The notes under the pieces were generated by a model. It saw only the letters and a list, made by a program, of their open reading frames with translations. It was not told the DNA's origin and did not search any database. A program made the position numbers and the translations under genes. From Tenrec ecaudatus (lineage: Eukaryota; Chordata; Mammalia; Afrosoricida; Tenrecidae): 64,000 nt of DNA. Shown here piece after piece: positions 11,200 to 23,579 of the stretch. Where the stretch lies: NCBI RefSeq assembly GCF_050624435.1, contig NC_134534.1, forward strand, positions 68,967,501 to 69,031,500, written 5' to 3'. The first letter of the stretch is position 1; every line of letters starts with the position of its first letter.

Positions 11200-12050
11200 T
11201 GTTCTAGTCCATGCACCTAACTTTAAAGCACCTAATTTTCAAATTAATGTGTTTTCTCTCTCTCTTGTCTTTGCATCTCATTGTTTTGATGCTCCTTGAA
11301 CCAAGGCAATTTCTCCCTCTGCTGGCAAGTAGCTTCCTTATTGCAGGATCCATGGCATCCACACCTTGGTGCTTCCATGCCGGATCCTTGCTCCATTCAT
11401 CTAGTCTCTGAACAATTTCTATCATCTTGTTGCTATGAGCACCAGTTTAATTCTTAGTTGCTAACTAATAAGTATCTTCAGCAAGCATTCGGTCTGTTTA
11501 CTCACTTTATGTTGGCTCCCTTGGGTGCCCATGACTCCCTCAACAACCAGCTTCATTTGGCTGCTCAGGAAGGGGGAGCGCTTGAGTTCTAGCAAGCTGT
11601 TGTCGGCTCATAGTCCCCGCTATCTTTCGCCAAGCTTGTCTTTGGAAGACTTTGATGTCCATCTGAGCAATGAACCCAGGGCCAAACTCCTACTTCTCCG
11701 CAGCTTCCTTTCTTCTCGGTCTGGGATCCTAGTGTCTTAGCTCCTCTTGAGGTGCATGTTTCATGTTGCCATCAGTGTGAGTCTCTCCTGAGTCAAAGTG
11801 GGTCTTAGAATTGTTATTAACTCAACTAGACACTGAAGATCAAGGAGTGCTGAGCAGCAGTAGATGGGATACCTCTGACATACATTCCATGCCCCAGGAA
11901 GACCAGTGAAGTATCAAGGAAACCTCAGGAGCCACAGTAGGCTGTTGACAAGGATATTTGTGGACAAAAGAGTTCTTGTCACTCCCACGCAGTCTAGATC
12001 TGGATGTTCTTCTTACCTGCACATCGAACTGACTTATCATGTTCACATTG
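11200..12050 (-). other. Unassigned region with broken Lys/Arg-rich minus-strand frames
   Basis: Minus-strand translation gives adjoining frame pieces, such as one containing QRLDEWSKDPAWKHQGVDA, with stops and shifts between them. This could be an old retropseudogene, but no family is recognised and no poly(A) is evident at the low-coordinate end. Confidence 0.2.
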
Positions 12051-14470
12051 TGTTCACCATTGGATTTATGGTTGATTCTAGTGTCTAATGTTTTAAAAAG
12101 CAGAGTAAAGAGATTTCTGATGGAATTGTATATTACATATATTGAACATAATTGAATTCAACTATATATCCTTCATGACCACGACACCCAAGCCCTCTCC
12201 TGCTTTGTCCAGTGTGGCCCAGAAATGCAAGCCAAAATTATCCCTGGAGTTCCAAGAAAGATGTAGTCATTTGTTCCATTTGGGAAAAAGTCAAACTGGC
12301 TTAGTTGGGCATCTTGAAAAATGATTTAGGAAGTTTTTACATACACAACTGGTATGTTTTCCACTTACTGCCATACGTGGCTGCGCCTGTCTTGATTTTG
12401 GAAATTGTGTCATACTGCATATGGCTGTGGCCTGTGGCCCAGGGGCTCTCTGTGTGCACAACAGCGAGCGCTGCTGTTGAAGCCGATGCAGAAAAGAACA
12501 CGGGGGACCACTTTATACTCTCTCCTACTGGCAAGTGGGAGACTAGAAAAGCAGGGAATGTGACCAGATGAAGTTTTTATTTTAGGAAAATCAATATAAA
12601 AATGCTTCGAGGGAAGCACACAGATAGGGAGGGTTTAGGAAGTGACTTACGGTGACAGCACAAGAGAGCGAGCACTTATGAAAGACTAAGGCAGCAGCAG
12701 GAAGACTAGGAAATGAAGGACAACCAAGAGCGTACTATGGGGATGAAGTGGGAGGGGCATTCACCCCATGGACCAGATCAGCAGTGATGCTTCTATCAAC
12801 TGAGGACTGTTCCTACTTTGAGGAAATGTACATCTTAAACAGTTGCATGCTAAGAGAATTTTGTAAATGGAAGCGTATTAGCTATTTTAAAATTTGGGAT
12901 TTGGTTTATTCCTCTGAAAAGTGCTAATAGGCAATTGATTAGGCCCTTGCTACTTTGGTGGATGTAAAATTGGTGGTTTATGATCTAATTGTGGAAACAA
13001 GGTATATATACATACAAAGTAAGACAGATTATGAAGTGAGTCAGGATGTGTTTATCAAAATGCAATTTATGCAACTATATTGTTTTGAAATGCAATAAAG
13101 AAAACATGTAAGTCTCTCCAACTGTAAAAACCACTAAAATAAAAAACACAAGTAGAATTGTGCTCCAATTATTGCAAATGTTCAGTAAACATTAATAGCT
13201 CTAAAGAAATGCTACGTTTGCATGATTACAGAGAATAAAACAATTTTCATGCTCTAAGGAATTTAAAATGTTATTCAGTTCCAGTGATTTCCCAACTGTG
13301 GAAATCTGGGAAGGAAGGTTTGTTAAAATGTCCACTTGAGCATCTACATTATATGTAAAGTTATCGGATGTTAGCAACTTCTGTTTATTTAAAGAATAGG
13401 GCCCATACAATGTCTTTAGAAAATAAAAATGTAGGGCAAACTTTACACGAAGCTATGGAGACAGAATGGACTATTTTGCTTAAAATAGAACACCTATATT
13501 TAGGAGCTTTCATCTGGCATGACCTTGACATTGGAATCAACCCAGTAAGTTGTAAGTCTGATTCTAACCCTGTCCTCTACTCTTTGTCTCCCAGCCATTT
13601 TATGGGCTTTCACAGCACAGTGATAACTGAATGTGAACAGTACATTTCCTACCTAAGGCTTTAAAAACATTTATTTCATGGTTTCTCTGGCCAGAAGCCT
13701 TTTGTGAGCGTGCCCTGCTGCTAGTCTACAATAATATCAGTTGTGACCACTTCTCTGATTAAACAGCAAGGAATGTACCACTGTTGAGTCCTGGTCTAAG
13801 GTCAATTCTACTACATACTAGTGAAGCGATTTATGGCAAGCTACAGCAAGTAATGCTTACTGTAGCTTGAGGCTCTATTTCATCATCTGTAAAATGAAGA
13901 GGCTAGATGTGAACAGAGAGCTTTCAACCCTGGAATAGAGCCAACTAGGGAACTTTTACAATAGAGCCAACTAGGGAACTTTTAGAAAATACCAGAGGCC
14001 CTCCCCGCTTGCAGAGATTCCAGTTTAATCCATTTGTGCTGAGGGCCAGGTCTTGGCATCTGTTAACTGCTCCCCAGTCTATGCTCCTCCACAGCCAGAG
14101 TGCAGCACATTAGGATAGAACGTGTGACCACTAGGGGCTGGAACAACTTGAGAAAGTTTTATTCTACGAACTGATGACGGCCTCTCAAGGGGACCATAGT
14201 CAATTTAGGAGGCTATCTTTAATTTAAAAAATACAAAATCACAAATACAAAATTAGGTATGAAAGACAATTTTATTTAGAGTATAAAGAAATCTCAAACA
14301 AAATTCAAACAGTAAAACAAACACCACATAGCTAAAACATAATCCAGGAAAATAAGATAATATAAAATATATTTATTAATGAACTATTTAAATGCATCTT
14401 TAATAGTTTTCTTCTACTTTTCTTACCTACACATTCTTTGTGCTTCTTCATCTGGTAACACTTTTGTCAT
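12051..14470. other. Unassigned AT-rich sequence
   Basis: About 2.4 kb without a recognised repeat or gene. A direct repeat AATAGAGCCAACTAGGGAACTT occurs twice in tandem at 13934-13981. It is one of the longest repeat-poor stretches in the window. Confidence 0.4.
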
Positions 14471-14479
14471 GGTTTCTCT

Positions 14480-14765
14480 CATAGGGGACGGATGGCAGAG
14501 AAGTGGGTGAAGGGAGACGTCGGACAGGGAAAGATATGACAAGATAATAATTTATAAATTATCAAGGAAGGGTTCATGAGGGAGTGGGAGGAGAAAGGAA
14601 GGGGGAAAAAATGAGGACCTGATGCCAGGGGCTTAAGTGGAGAGCAAATGTTTTGAGAATGATGAGGGCAATGAATGTACAAATGTGCTTTACACAATTG
14701 ATGCATGTATGGATTGTGATGAGTTATATGAGCCCCTAATAAAGTGAAAAAAGAAAAAGAAAAGT
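14480..14765 (+). mobile_element. Afrotherian L1 3'-end copy, plus
   Basis: Sense-strand copy with TTGTGATGAGTTATATGAGC, CCCCTAATAAAG and an A-rich tail of AAAG units. 5'-truncated after the GGGGACGGATGGCAGAGAAG block. Confidence 0.8.
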
Positions 14766-14925
14766 GAGTCCTTCGTAGCCAACCAATTTATTTTTATTTT
14801 TGATAGCTTAGAAAACTTTGTTTTTCTGCTTCACAAATTAATTATTGATAATATCCTGTGAATTTTTAGATTCTAATAAACCATAGATAAGGACTGCCAT
14901 CAGACAATCTGCGAAGATTCTCATA

Positions 14926-15478
14926 TGTGAGCGGTAAGATTTAGACGGATTTTCTTGCTCAATAGAGTCCACCTTTTCTTTTTGTGATAGTTCGGCTTTG
15001 TGACAGCTTGGTTGGACCTGAGTCCGCCACAGTTTGGCCCGAATCCTCCGGGGCGGGACCTAACATAATGTAATGAACTCTTGGAGAAGCCAGCAGCTGT
15101 GGTGGCTGGCAAGCTCCTTTATTAAGTCACAGGATTGATGCAATTGAAAGGCAGACTCCCCAAGGGCGTGGCTCCCTTTCAGGCAGACTCCATGGGAAAG
15201 GTTCACTTCTGAATCTGGAACCTGTACCTGGTTCAGCCACCCCCTGTCATATTGGATTCAATCAACTGTGGTCTTCCTGTTTCCTGCTTCATCAACTTCT
15301 GCAGTGAGAGGAGTCAGGAGAAGCCTCCAGTTTACAGCCTGACCCATGGTCTAGAACCTCACTGGATTTACCCAATTCTACAACTGTGTGAGCCATTTCT
15401 TAATATCTGTCTCTTTCTATCTACACACTCATATGACTGTTGGTGGTTTTTCTCCTCTAGCAAACCCAGCCTAACACA
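14926..15478 (+). mobile_element. Solo LTR of the same group, plus
   Basis: It starts TGTGAGCGGTAAGATTT and ends TCTAGCAAACCCAGCCTAACACA, the sense form of the 3' end seen inverted in copy C. The start resembles that of the 28399 LTR. I do not see a matching 5-bp duplication. Confidence 0.5.
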
Positions 15479-15535
15479 CTCTCTCTTTCAATTTTTGTTT
15501 TATAAAAAGTATTTCCTAGATAAGTACTACTTCTT

Positions 15536-17745
15536 TTTTTTTTAACAATTTATTGGGGCTGATACAATTCTTTGCACAGTTCATACATATACATACATCA
15601 ATTGTATAAAGCACATCTGTACAGTCTTTGCCCTAATCATTTTTTCTCTTTTCTTCTTTTACATTTTATTAGGGACTCAAACAACTCTTACCACAATCCA
15701 TACATATACATACATCAATTGTATAAAGCACATCCATACATTCCCTGCCCCAATCATTCTCAAGGCATTTGCTCTCCACTTAAGCCCCTTGCATCAGGTC
15801 TTCTTTTTTTTTCCCCCCCTCCCTCCCCATTCCCCCCTCCCTCATATGCCCTTGGTAATTTATACCTCGTTGTTTTGTCATATCTTGCCCTATCCGGAGT
15901 CTCCCTTCCCCCCTTCTCTGCTGTCCCTCTCCCAGGGAAGAGGTCACATGTGGATCCTTGTAATCAGTTCCCCCTTTCCAACCCACTCACCCTCCACTCT
16001 CCCAGCATCGTCCCTCACACCCTTGGTCCTGAAGGTATCATCCACCCTGGATTCCCTGTACCTCCAACCCTCATATGTACCAGTGTACAGCCTCTGTCCT
16101 ATCCAGCCCTGCAAGGTAGAATTCGGATCATGGTAGTTGGGGGGAGGAAGCATCCAGGATCTGGGGGAAAGCTGTGTTCTTCATCGATACTACCTCACAC
16201 CCTAATTAACCCATCTCCTCGCCTAAACCCCTCTATGAGGGGATCTCCATTGGCCGACACTTGGGCCTTGGGTCTCCACTCTGCACTTCCCCCTTTATTT
16301 AATATGATATATATATACATATATACACATACATATATATATATACACATATATACACATACATACACACACTTATATCTTTTTTTTTTGCATGATGCCT
16401 TATATCTGGTCCCTTGGGCACCTCGTGATCGCACTGGCCGGTGTGCTTCTTCCATGTGGGCTTATTTGCTTCTGAGCTAGATGGCTGCTTGTTCACCTTC
16501 AAGCCTTTAAGACCCCAGACACTATCTCTTTTGATAGCCGGGCACCATCAGCTTTCTTCACCACATTTGCTTATGCACCCATTTGTCTTCAGCGATCCTA
16601 TCATGGAGGTGTGCAGTCAATGATATGATTTTTTGTTCTTTGATGCCTGGTAACTGATCCATTTGGGACCACTCGATCACACAGGCTGGTGTGTTCTTCC
16701 ATGTGGACTTTGTTGCTTCTGAGCTAGATGGCCGCTTGTTTATCTTCAAGCCTTTAAGACCCCAGTCACTATCTCTTTTGATAGCCGGGCACCATCAGCT
16801 TTCTTCACCACATTTACTTGTTCACCCCCTTTGGCTCCAGCCGTTGTGTCGGGAGAGTGAGCATCATAGAGTTCCAATTTAATAAAAGAAGGTATTCATG
16901 CATTGAGGGAGTGTTTGAGTAGAGGCCCAAGGTCCTTCCGCCACCTTAATACTTGACCTATAAATATAGACACATAGATCTATTTCCCCATCCTCTTATA
17001 TATATTTGCATGTACATGTCTTTGTCTAGACCTCCATGAATGCCCTTTGACTCCTAGCTCTTTCCTCCATCTCCCTTGACCTTCCTCCTGCCCTACTACC
17101 ATGCTTCATCGCCACCTGGGCTAGAGTATACCTCTTCTCTAAGCAACCTTACCCTTGATCATTTCCCACCAGGCCTGCCACTCCCCCTTCTCTACCATTT
17201 GGGGTCCCATGTTTTTCCCTTGTCCCTGGGTTTGTTAACACCACTTCCTTACCCCCCCTACCTCCCCACCCCAAGTCCCCCCGGAACTGTCGGTCAGTTG
17301 TTTTTCATCCAGATAGTTCATCCAGCCTGTCCTATTCAGACAGACCTGTGGAGTCACTAACATGCACGAAAACTAGACAGAGGAACACAAAGCAACAGTA
17401 TACAACCAGACAACAAAACAACCAAAACAAACCACTGAAAAAGAACAGAACAAAACAGTTCACAAGAGAAAAGCTTGTAGTTAGTTCAGGGATCGTTTGC
17501 TGGCCCTTAGGAGCGTTTTCCAGTCCAGTCTGTTGGGGCACCATGCCCTGGCCCCAAAGTCCACTTTCAGCATTCCCTGGGGACCTTGCCACTCCATTCC
17601 CTTGCTGTTCCGCTGCACTCCCCCAGTGATTTGCCTCGGTGTGGTGGGATCAGGTCAGGTGCAATTCCCACACTGTGTCTCCGGTGCTGTCCCCTGTATC
17701 GCCCTTAGTCACTGAGGGGCATCATGTCTCATAGTAGGGCCAGCC
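15536..17745 (-). mobile_element. Afrotherian L1-type non-coding insertion, compound, with 17-bp TSD
   Basis: Perfect flanks GATAAGTACTACTTCTT lie at 15519-15535 and 17746-17762. A short 3'-end copy (15536-about 15640) precedes a long copy (about 15655-17745). The long copy starts, in sense, at CTGGCCCTACTATGAGACATG, the same point as the 4628-6414 element. It carries an internal TA/CA run (16307-16373) and a repeated block of about 200 bp (16384-16575, 16618-16845). The 302-codon frame in it reads the antisense strand and is not a gene. Confidence 0.85.
16307..16373. repeat. (TA/CA)n microsatellite inside the L1 copy
   Basis: Alternating TATATA and CACATA units where the sibling copy at 4.6-6.4 kb has none. 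Confidence 0.8.
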
Positions 17746-17762
17746 GATAAGTACTACTTCTT

Positions 17763-18430
17763 AATAAACAACTAATAAAATATATAATATTCAAACGATC
17801 CAGTAAAAAAAAAAAAAGGGACGACAGCCCGATGTACATCAAGACAGACAGACTTCTGGAGAGAAACGTCAAACATACCCAACATAAAGAAAAGGAAGAG
17901 GACTTTAGTAGTTGTTTGAACTTTCGGAATTTCAAAAGGAATTGGCAAATGATGGAGCCTTGTTTCACAGCCACTCCCTGTTGGCTGATGAGTGCTGCGT
18001 CACAATGAGGTCTCTGGCCCAGTGACTCTGCATCTTGATACTGGGTGAGTGGACATAATGGGCTTTGCGAGTATTCCTGGATGCCGTGTGGACTCTGAAC
18101 TAGCTAGCCATAATCTAACTGTGATGGAAAGAACTGTGAGCCACAAACGTACATACAAATAACACGATTCTTCAGTTCTCTTTGGCCTCGCTTGGATCCC
18201 AATTTCAGTAGCATCAGACAGACCACGGGAAGTACCTTGGAAGTAGAATGGATGATAGTAAAAATATCTCACCTATGCAAATTTTACAAATCATATGGTC
18301 ATCGATGGAATCATTTGCCCCACAGATATATGCAAACGAGGCTGGGTTATGATTCCTAATAGTCTGCAATTCTCCTCCATTTTGTAATTTGATATGGTTT
18401 ATCCCCCGTGTCATGTGTTGTAAAATCTGA
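17763..18430. other. Unassigned unique sequence
   Basis: No repeat or gene recognised; an A13 run lies near 17806. Confidence 0.4.
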
Positions 18431-18439
18431 CCTCTGTAT

Positions 18440-18880
18440 GTTATTAAAATGCTAGTGGCAGGATTAGTATGGGGTGTGTCTTGGGTTGTAGCCTTATGAG
18501 GGCATGGCTCAAGTTACACCCTTATTCACGTTATATAGCCTTCCTGCAGCCAAGTCTTTTATCTTATGAGAGGCAAAATGAGAGAGAGAAGGGAGCAGAG
18601 AGGAGAGAGAAAGCTCAATATCACCAAAGTATGTTTTTTGGACCCAGGGACCCTGTCCTGGGAACCCCCATAGCTAGGAGGAAATTGACGTCAGGACACG
18701 TGGGGCTCTCTAAGGACCAGCAGGCCCACAGGTGGTGAAAGAAGACAAGGCACTTCCCCAGAGCCAACAGAAATAGAAGTACAGAACCTTCCCCAAGAGC
18801 TCGGACCTTGAATCGGGACATGCAGCCCCCTCAACTGTTAGTGAACACGTTTCTGGCTGTTAGAGCAGCCTACTCGTGGT
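18440..18880 (+). mobile_element. Possible LTR or old retroelement fragment
   Basis: LTR-like layout: CATGGCTCAAGTTACACCCTT, a TTATATAG motif, a purine-rich GAGAGAGAAGGG stretch and GGTGGTGAAAGAAGACAAGG. Similar blocks occur in afrotherian LTRs as I recall them, but ends and duplication are not resolved. Confidence 0.3.
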
Positions 18881-19546
18881 ATTGCTCTCACAGCTGCACA
18901 TGTCAGCATGCAAATGCACCTACAGGGACTCGGTCCCGACTTCCTTAGGGGTTGTGCCCAGTGAGATGCCTTGGAAAATCACTTCAGTAGATTCACATAA
19001 AACTCGGGCCTGTTTATCTTTAGAGTTATTGTGTCTTGGTCTATAAGGGAACCTCCAAAGGACAGAGGTATTATGGATACAGTAATGTGGGAATGTGCTC
19101 TGTGGAATGTGAAAGAGCAAAGGGAATGCAGCAACACTGCAGTACTGAGAGGTGATTGAATGCCTGAAGTGAGCCTGCAGCGGAGCCAGCCAGGAGTTGG
19201 GCCTATTTCAGCCAAGCCATTTCACTTGAGGGAAGCTCCTGGTGTCAGAGGCGTACTGACACCTCAAAGTAAAATCATATTTGCAAAAACGGTTCCTACA
19301 TCATTAAAAGAAGTGTAATTTGAAGTCATAATCCTTGTGTGACATACATGTCTATCAGAAGTTGGGCTGGAGGAGGAAGATGGCGGTGGAGCCTGGCATC
19401 ATCCAGGGGGAACTGGAGAAGGAAGCAGATAAGCCCCTTGATTGGCAGAAGCATACTTGGCTGCTGCGGGGACGGCCATGCTGGCCGAATGGTCGAGTTC
19501 TCCCATAAAAAGTGCCTGCCATTGAGTTGCTGATCTATACTGGGAT
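18881..19546. other. Unassigned unique sequence
   Basis: No repeat or gene recognised; short frames only. Confidence 0.35.
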
Positions 19547-20320
19547 GATTCTAATCTTGAAAGAACTGGTCAGTAAAAGAGTCTACTCAGGTGCATGATA
19601 GGGACCCAATGCCCATCTGTAGACAGCTGGACATCCCTTGCAGAAGGGTAGTGGGGAGGAGATGAGTCACTCAGGGTTCAGTGTAGCAATAATGAAACTC
19701 AAAACCTTCCTCTAATTCTTGAACGCTTCCTCCCCCTCCCAATTATCATGACTCCAATTCTACCTGCGGACCTGGTTATACCAGAGGATGTACAGCGGTG
19801 CGGTAGGTATCTGGAAACACAGGGAGTCTAGGACGGATGAACCCCTCACAATAGCAGTGGGAGTGCCGACACCGGGAGGGAAGGTGGTATAGAAAGGGAG
19901 AACCGATCTTGGAGATCTAAGTGTAACCTCCTCTCTGGGGGATGGGCAATGGGAAGGTGGGTGAGGAAGACCGGGAAGTGTAAGATAAGATAAAATAATT
20001 ATAAACTATTAAGGGTGCAGGGGGAAGGGGGGAGCGGGGAGGGAGGGGGAGGGGAAAAAAGGAAACCGAGCTGATTCCAGGAACCCAAGTGGAAGGCGAA
20101 TTTTGAGAATGACGAGGGCAACAAATGTATAAGGGTGCTTTGCTCAATTGATGTATGTATGGATTGTGATAAGAGTTGTATGAGCCCCAATAAAAAGATT
20201 TATTAACTAAAAAAAAGAATTTAATATATAAAAAAATTGTCTACTCAGAAGCTAGAAAGATTCTAATTTTGAAAGAACTGGTCAGTAAAGGAGTCTACTC
20301 AGAAGCTAGAAAGAAAGGCT
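19547..20320. repeat. Tandem duplication of about 62 bp, first unit split by L1
   Basis: GATTCTAAT(C/T)TTGAAAGAAC and the following bases through GTCTACTCAG occur at 19547-19590 and 20259-20311 with two differences. AAGCTAGAAAG follows both GTCTACTCAG copies on the right side. Before the L1 arrived these were adjacent units. Confidence 0.75.
19591..20238 (+). mobile_element. Afrotherian L1 3'-end copy, plus, with TSD
   Basis: It ends GAGTTGTATGAGCCCCAATAAAAAG and an A-rich tail. GTCTACTCAG is duplicated at 19581-19590 and 20239-20248. The insertion split the first unit of an older tandem duplication. Confidence 0.85.
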
Positions 20321-21480
20321 CATACTTCAATTTTACAATCATTTCTACAGATCTTAAAAGACCCGTCTAGAAAGAGGATTGACAGTACCTTGCCTGGCAG
20401 AAAGTGGACTGACAGAGGATTCCTTGACACTACAATCACAGAAGTTCCGAGTGAGATTATTTGGTGGCAATTACCCTGCAAATTGTGCACCAACTTCTTG
20501 TAGGCGTATGAGACCACATTAAACTTTACTTACTGCTTCTTGAATGTGTCTTCCAGTGAGTTCTATAAAGTAAACCTCTTTTTCTCCCTTAGTTATTGCC
20601 ATTAAGCCTTTAAACTCTAAGCAAATTATAAAGCATCTATGTACTTTAGATGCAGCTGTTAGGCAAGGAATATTAACTAAAAGTTCATATTGTTACAAAC
20701 AGCTGGAAAATATGGAGCAATGTGCTCTGAGATTTCTGTGTAAAATTGCATTGTGAAATATATGTGGGAAATTTTAAAAGAAGGAAGGAAGAATGAATAA
20801 ATGAATCCATGCTAGCTGACAATAAACATTGAAATTACCTACCTGCTCATCTGCAAAGAGGATTTTGCTACCGAGAAGGCTAGCTACATGTGAATTCTAG
20901 GTCAGTTTTTGGATTGTTTGCAGGATTTTACATCAACTGCACAAAATTGCCCAAGTTCTTAATACTGTCTAAGAATATGCATTAGAATGGACAAATTAAA
21001 ACTTGATTTTTGGTTATTAGAATCTAAAAAGAAAGCAAATTTAACCCAAGGAGAAAATGATTAAAATAATATGATCTTTTTTTTAAAAAATCAGGCTTGT
21101 CTTCTGTGAGGGCTTCCATTTAAGTAGTGAGTCATTGCAGTTCAATTGCTTGTGAGATCCATTAACCAGAGGCCTCGTCTAAAAGGCTAATGGCCGGGAG
21201 ACTTCTGGCAGGAAGTCAGGCTTGTGACGAGCTTAGCTCTCAACATCAGATGGCTTGGCAGTCTTCCTTGGAGGCCACTGGAGAATGATTGCCATGAGGT
21301 GCGTCTAGCACGGAATGGGCTTGACTTAGAACAAACATTTCAGAAGACCCAAGTCCTATTCACTGTGATTCTTCTTGAAGCATGATCCTTGGAATACCAG
21401 ACGTCTCTTCTAGCACTGCCACAACTGCCCAAACTTTTCTGGAATCTCTTGGAAAAACTTTCAGATTAAAAAAATTGAGA
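20321..21480. other. Unassigned AT-rich sequence
   Basis: No repeat or gene recognised in about 1.1 kb. Confidence 0.4.
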
Positions 21481-21488
21481 TGAAATTT

Positions 21489-22309
21489 TTCTTTCTTTTA
21501 AAAATCGTTTTATTGGGGGTTGGTGTACAACTAATCACAATCCATACATACATACATGCATGTGTCAAGCACATTTGTACATTTGTTGTCATCATCATTC
21601 TCAAAACATTTTCTTTATAATTGAGCCCTTGATATCAGCTCCTCATTTTCCCCCTGCCCTCCCTCACAAACCCTTGATAATTTAAAAATTATTATTATTT
21701 TATCATGTCTTACACTGTCTGATATCTCCCTTCACCCACTTTTCTGTTGTCCATCTCCCAGGGAGGGGTTATATGCAGATCCTTGTGATTGGTTCCCCCT
21801 TCCTCCCCCACCTTCCCTTTTCCCTCCTGGTATCTCTACTCTCATTATTGGTCCTGAGGGGTTTATCTGTCTTGGATTCCCAATTTCCAGTTCCTATCTT
21901 TACCAGTGTAGATGCTCTGGTCTAGCCAGATTTGTAAGGTAGAATTTGGATCATGATAGTGTGCATGTGTGTGTGTGTGAAAACATTAAGGAACTAGAGG
22001 AAGGTTGCATGTTTCATTGGTGCTATACTGTATTCTGACTGGCTCATCTCCTCCCCGTGACCCTCCTATAAGGGGAGATCCAGTTGCCTACAGATGGGCT
22101 TTGGGTCCCCACTCCGCACTCACCCTCATTTACAATGATATGATTTTTTGTTCTTTGATGTCTGATACCTGATCCCATCAACACTTCATGATCACACAGG
22201 CTGGTGTACTTCTCCGATGTGGGCTTTGTTGCTTCTGAGCTAGATGGCCGCTTGTTTACCTTCAAGCCTTTAAGAGCCCAGATGCTATATCTTTTGAGAG
22301 CCGGGCACC
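21489..22309 (-). mobile_element. Afrotherian L1 3'-end copy, minus
   Basis: Starts TTTTAAAAATCGTTTTATTGG and runs to GAGAGCCGGGCACC. Only GAAATTT (21482-21488 and 22310-22316) can be proposed as a duplication. A short GT run at about 21969 is specific to this copy. Confidence 0.8.
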
Positions 22310-22320
22310 GAAATTTATAA

Positions 22321-22560
22321 CATCAAAATGAACATAACAGCAAACCCTCCACTTTAGAGTAAATGTGGATCTCCCTCCCTGGCAATTACTCCTTTGCTTT
22401 CAGTGTGTGGATGTACCTATTTTGGGTATTTCATACAAATGGAATCCGATAGCACAGGGGAATGTGTGCTCGGTATCCTTCCCTTAGCATGATATATTTG
22501 AAGTTCTTCCATGTCATAGCATGTATGAGAACTTCACTGTTTATGCCTGAATAAAGACGG
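22321..22560 (-). mobile_element. Old L1M fragment 1, minus
   Basis: TTAGCATGATATATTTGAAG, TTCCATGTCATAGCATGTAT and GCCTGAATAAAG are the antisense of the L1M 3' region found across placental mammals. It continues in fragments at 24560, 25520 and 26816. Confidence 0.7.
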
Positions 22561-22564
22561 TTGA

Positions 22565-22756
22565 TAAAGTGGAGGGGCAGCAAAAAAAGGGGGAAGGCCC
22601 TTGAAGAGATGGATTGACACAGTGGCTGCAGCAATGGGCTCCAACATCAGAATAACTATGAGAACGTCATGGGACCGAGTGGACTTTGGTCTGCTGTACA
22701 TGGGCTTGCTGTAAGTTGGATTGCCTAGACGGCACCGGACAACAGCACGTCAACGA
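22565..22756 (+). mobile_element. AfroRTE 3'-end fragment, plus
   Basis: GATGGATTGACACAGTGGCTG, CAGCAATGGGCTC and a tail resembling GACGGCACCGGACAACAGC identify the RTE 3' terminus. Confidence 0.8.
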
Positions 22757-22965
22757 ACACCAAACCCATCGTCATGGAGTCAAGCCCAATTGATGACCCT
22801 TTAGAACAGACGTACCCACTGGGTTTCCAAGACTACAGACCTTATGGAAGCCAACTGCCACATCTTTCTCCTGCAGAATAGCTGGTAGGTTCGAAACACT
22901 GGCCTTTTGGTTAGCAGCTAAGCATTTAACAATTTTACCAGCAGAGATCTCTCTCATTCTCTAAA
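22757..22965 (-). mobile_element. AfroSINE, minus
   Basis: Begins AACACCAAACCCATCGTCATGG (A-rich tail complement) and includes CTGGTAGGTTCGAAACACTG (B-box region). Confidence 0.75.
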
Positions 22966-23514
22966 GCGCACACACACGAATGGGTTTCAAGAAGTCCATG
23001 GAATGACAAGAACAACTAGATGGTGGCAAGCTACCACTCTCAACTGCTTCGAAAGGGATCACAGTAGAAGGTCATGGATAGAAAAATGGTCCACTAAACT
23101 AAAATCATATAAAAGAACAGACTAACTGGTCACATAGGGATGATGGGGAATTCCTGAGACCATGACTCTCAGCTACCTTTCACTTCTGGACCTGAATTTA
23201 CCCCATGGCTCAATTTTCAGCCAACCAATAGGGGGTCTTTCAGTGGAAGAGCATCACTCAGGAAGTACACTGCCACCTTCTAACAGCCCATCATTTGAGA
23301 GAAAAAAGCAGCCTTTGCCCAAGGAAAAAGTCCCTAGGAGTTAGGGAGGCAGGATTGGAAACAGTCAATGGAGGAAATGGGCTAAGTGGTGTTGCATCAT
23401 GGGGCTAGCAAGCAATGCTATGAAGCAAGATGTGTGGGAAATATTGAATGGAGACTGGTTTGCTTTGCAAACTGTCAGCCTTTTCACAATAACATTGTTT
23501 TTTAAAAGTTTATC
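22966..23514. other. Unassigned, probably an old repeat
   Basis: The text GAATTCCTGAGACCATGACTC...CAATTTTCAGCCAACCAATAG resembles an afrotherian repeat I half recognise but cannot name. No gene seen. Confidence 0.3.
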
Positions 23515-23577
23515 AACACAATGGATGGATGGATGGATGGATTGTGATAAGAGCTGTAAGAGCCCCCAATAAAATGT
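23515..23577 (+). mobile_element. Very short L1 3'-end copy, plus, with (GGAT)n
   Basis: Only GATTGTGATAAGAGCTGTAAG and AGCCCCCAATAAAATG remain, preceded by five GGAT units that grew from the ATACATAC-type part of the element. Confidence 0.7.
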
Positions 23578-23579
23578 TT

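Noticed and set aside
13934-13981. Short tandem AATAGAGCCAACTAGGGAACTT as a possible attachment or recombination site
   Set aside because: A single local duplication of about 24 bases with no element on either side.
15572-16480. 302-codon plus-strand open frame
   Set aside because: It reads the antisense of an L1 3'-end copy between perfect TSDs; His/Pro/Ser-rich composition and a TA/CA run show it is not a gene.
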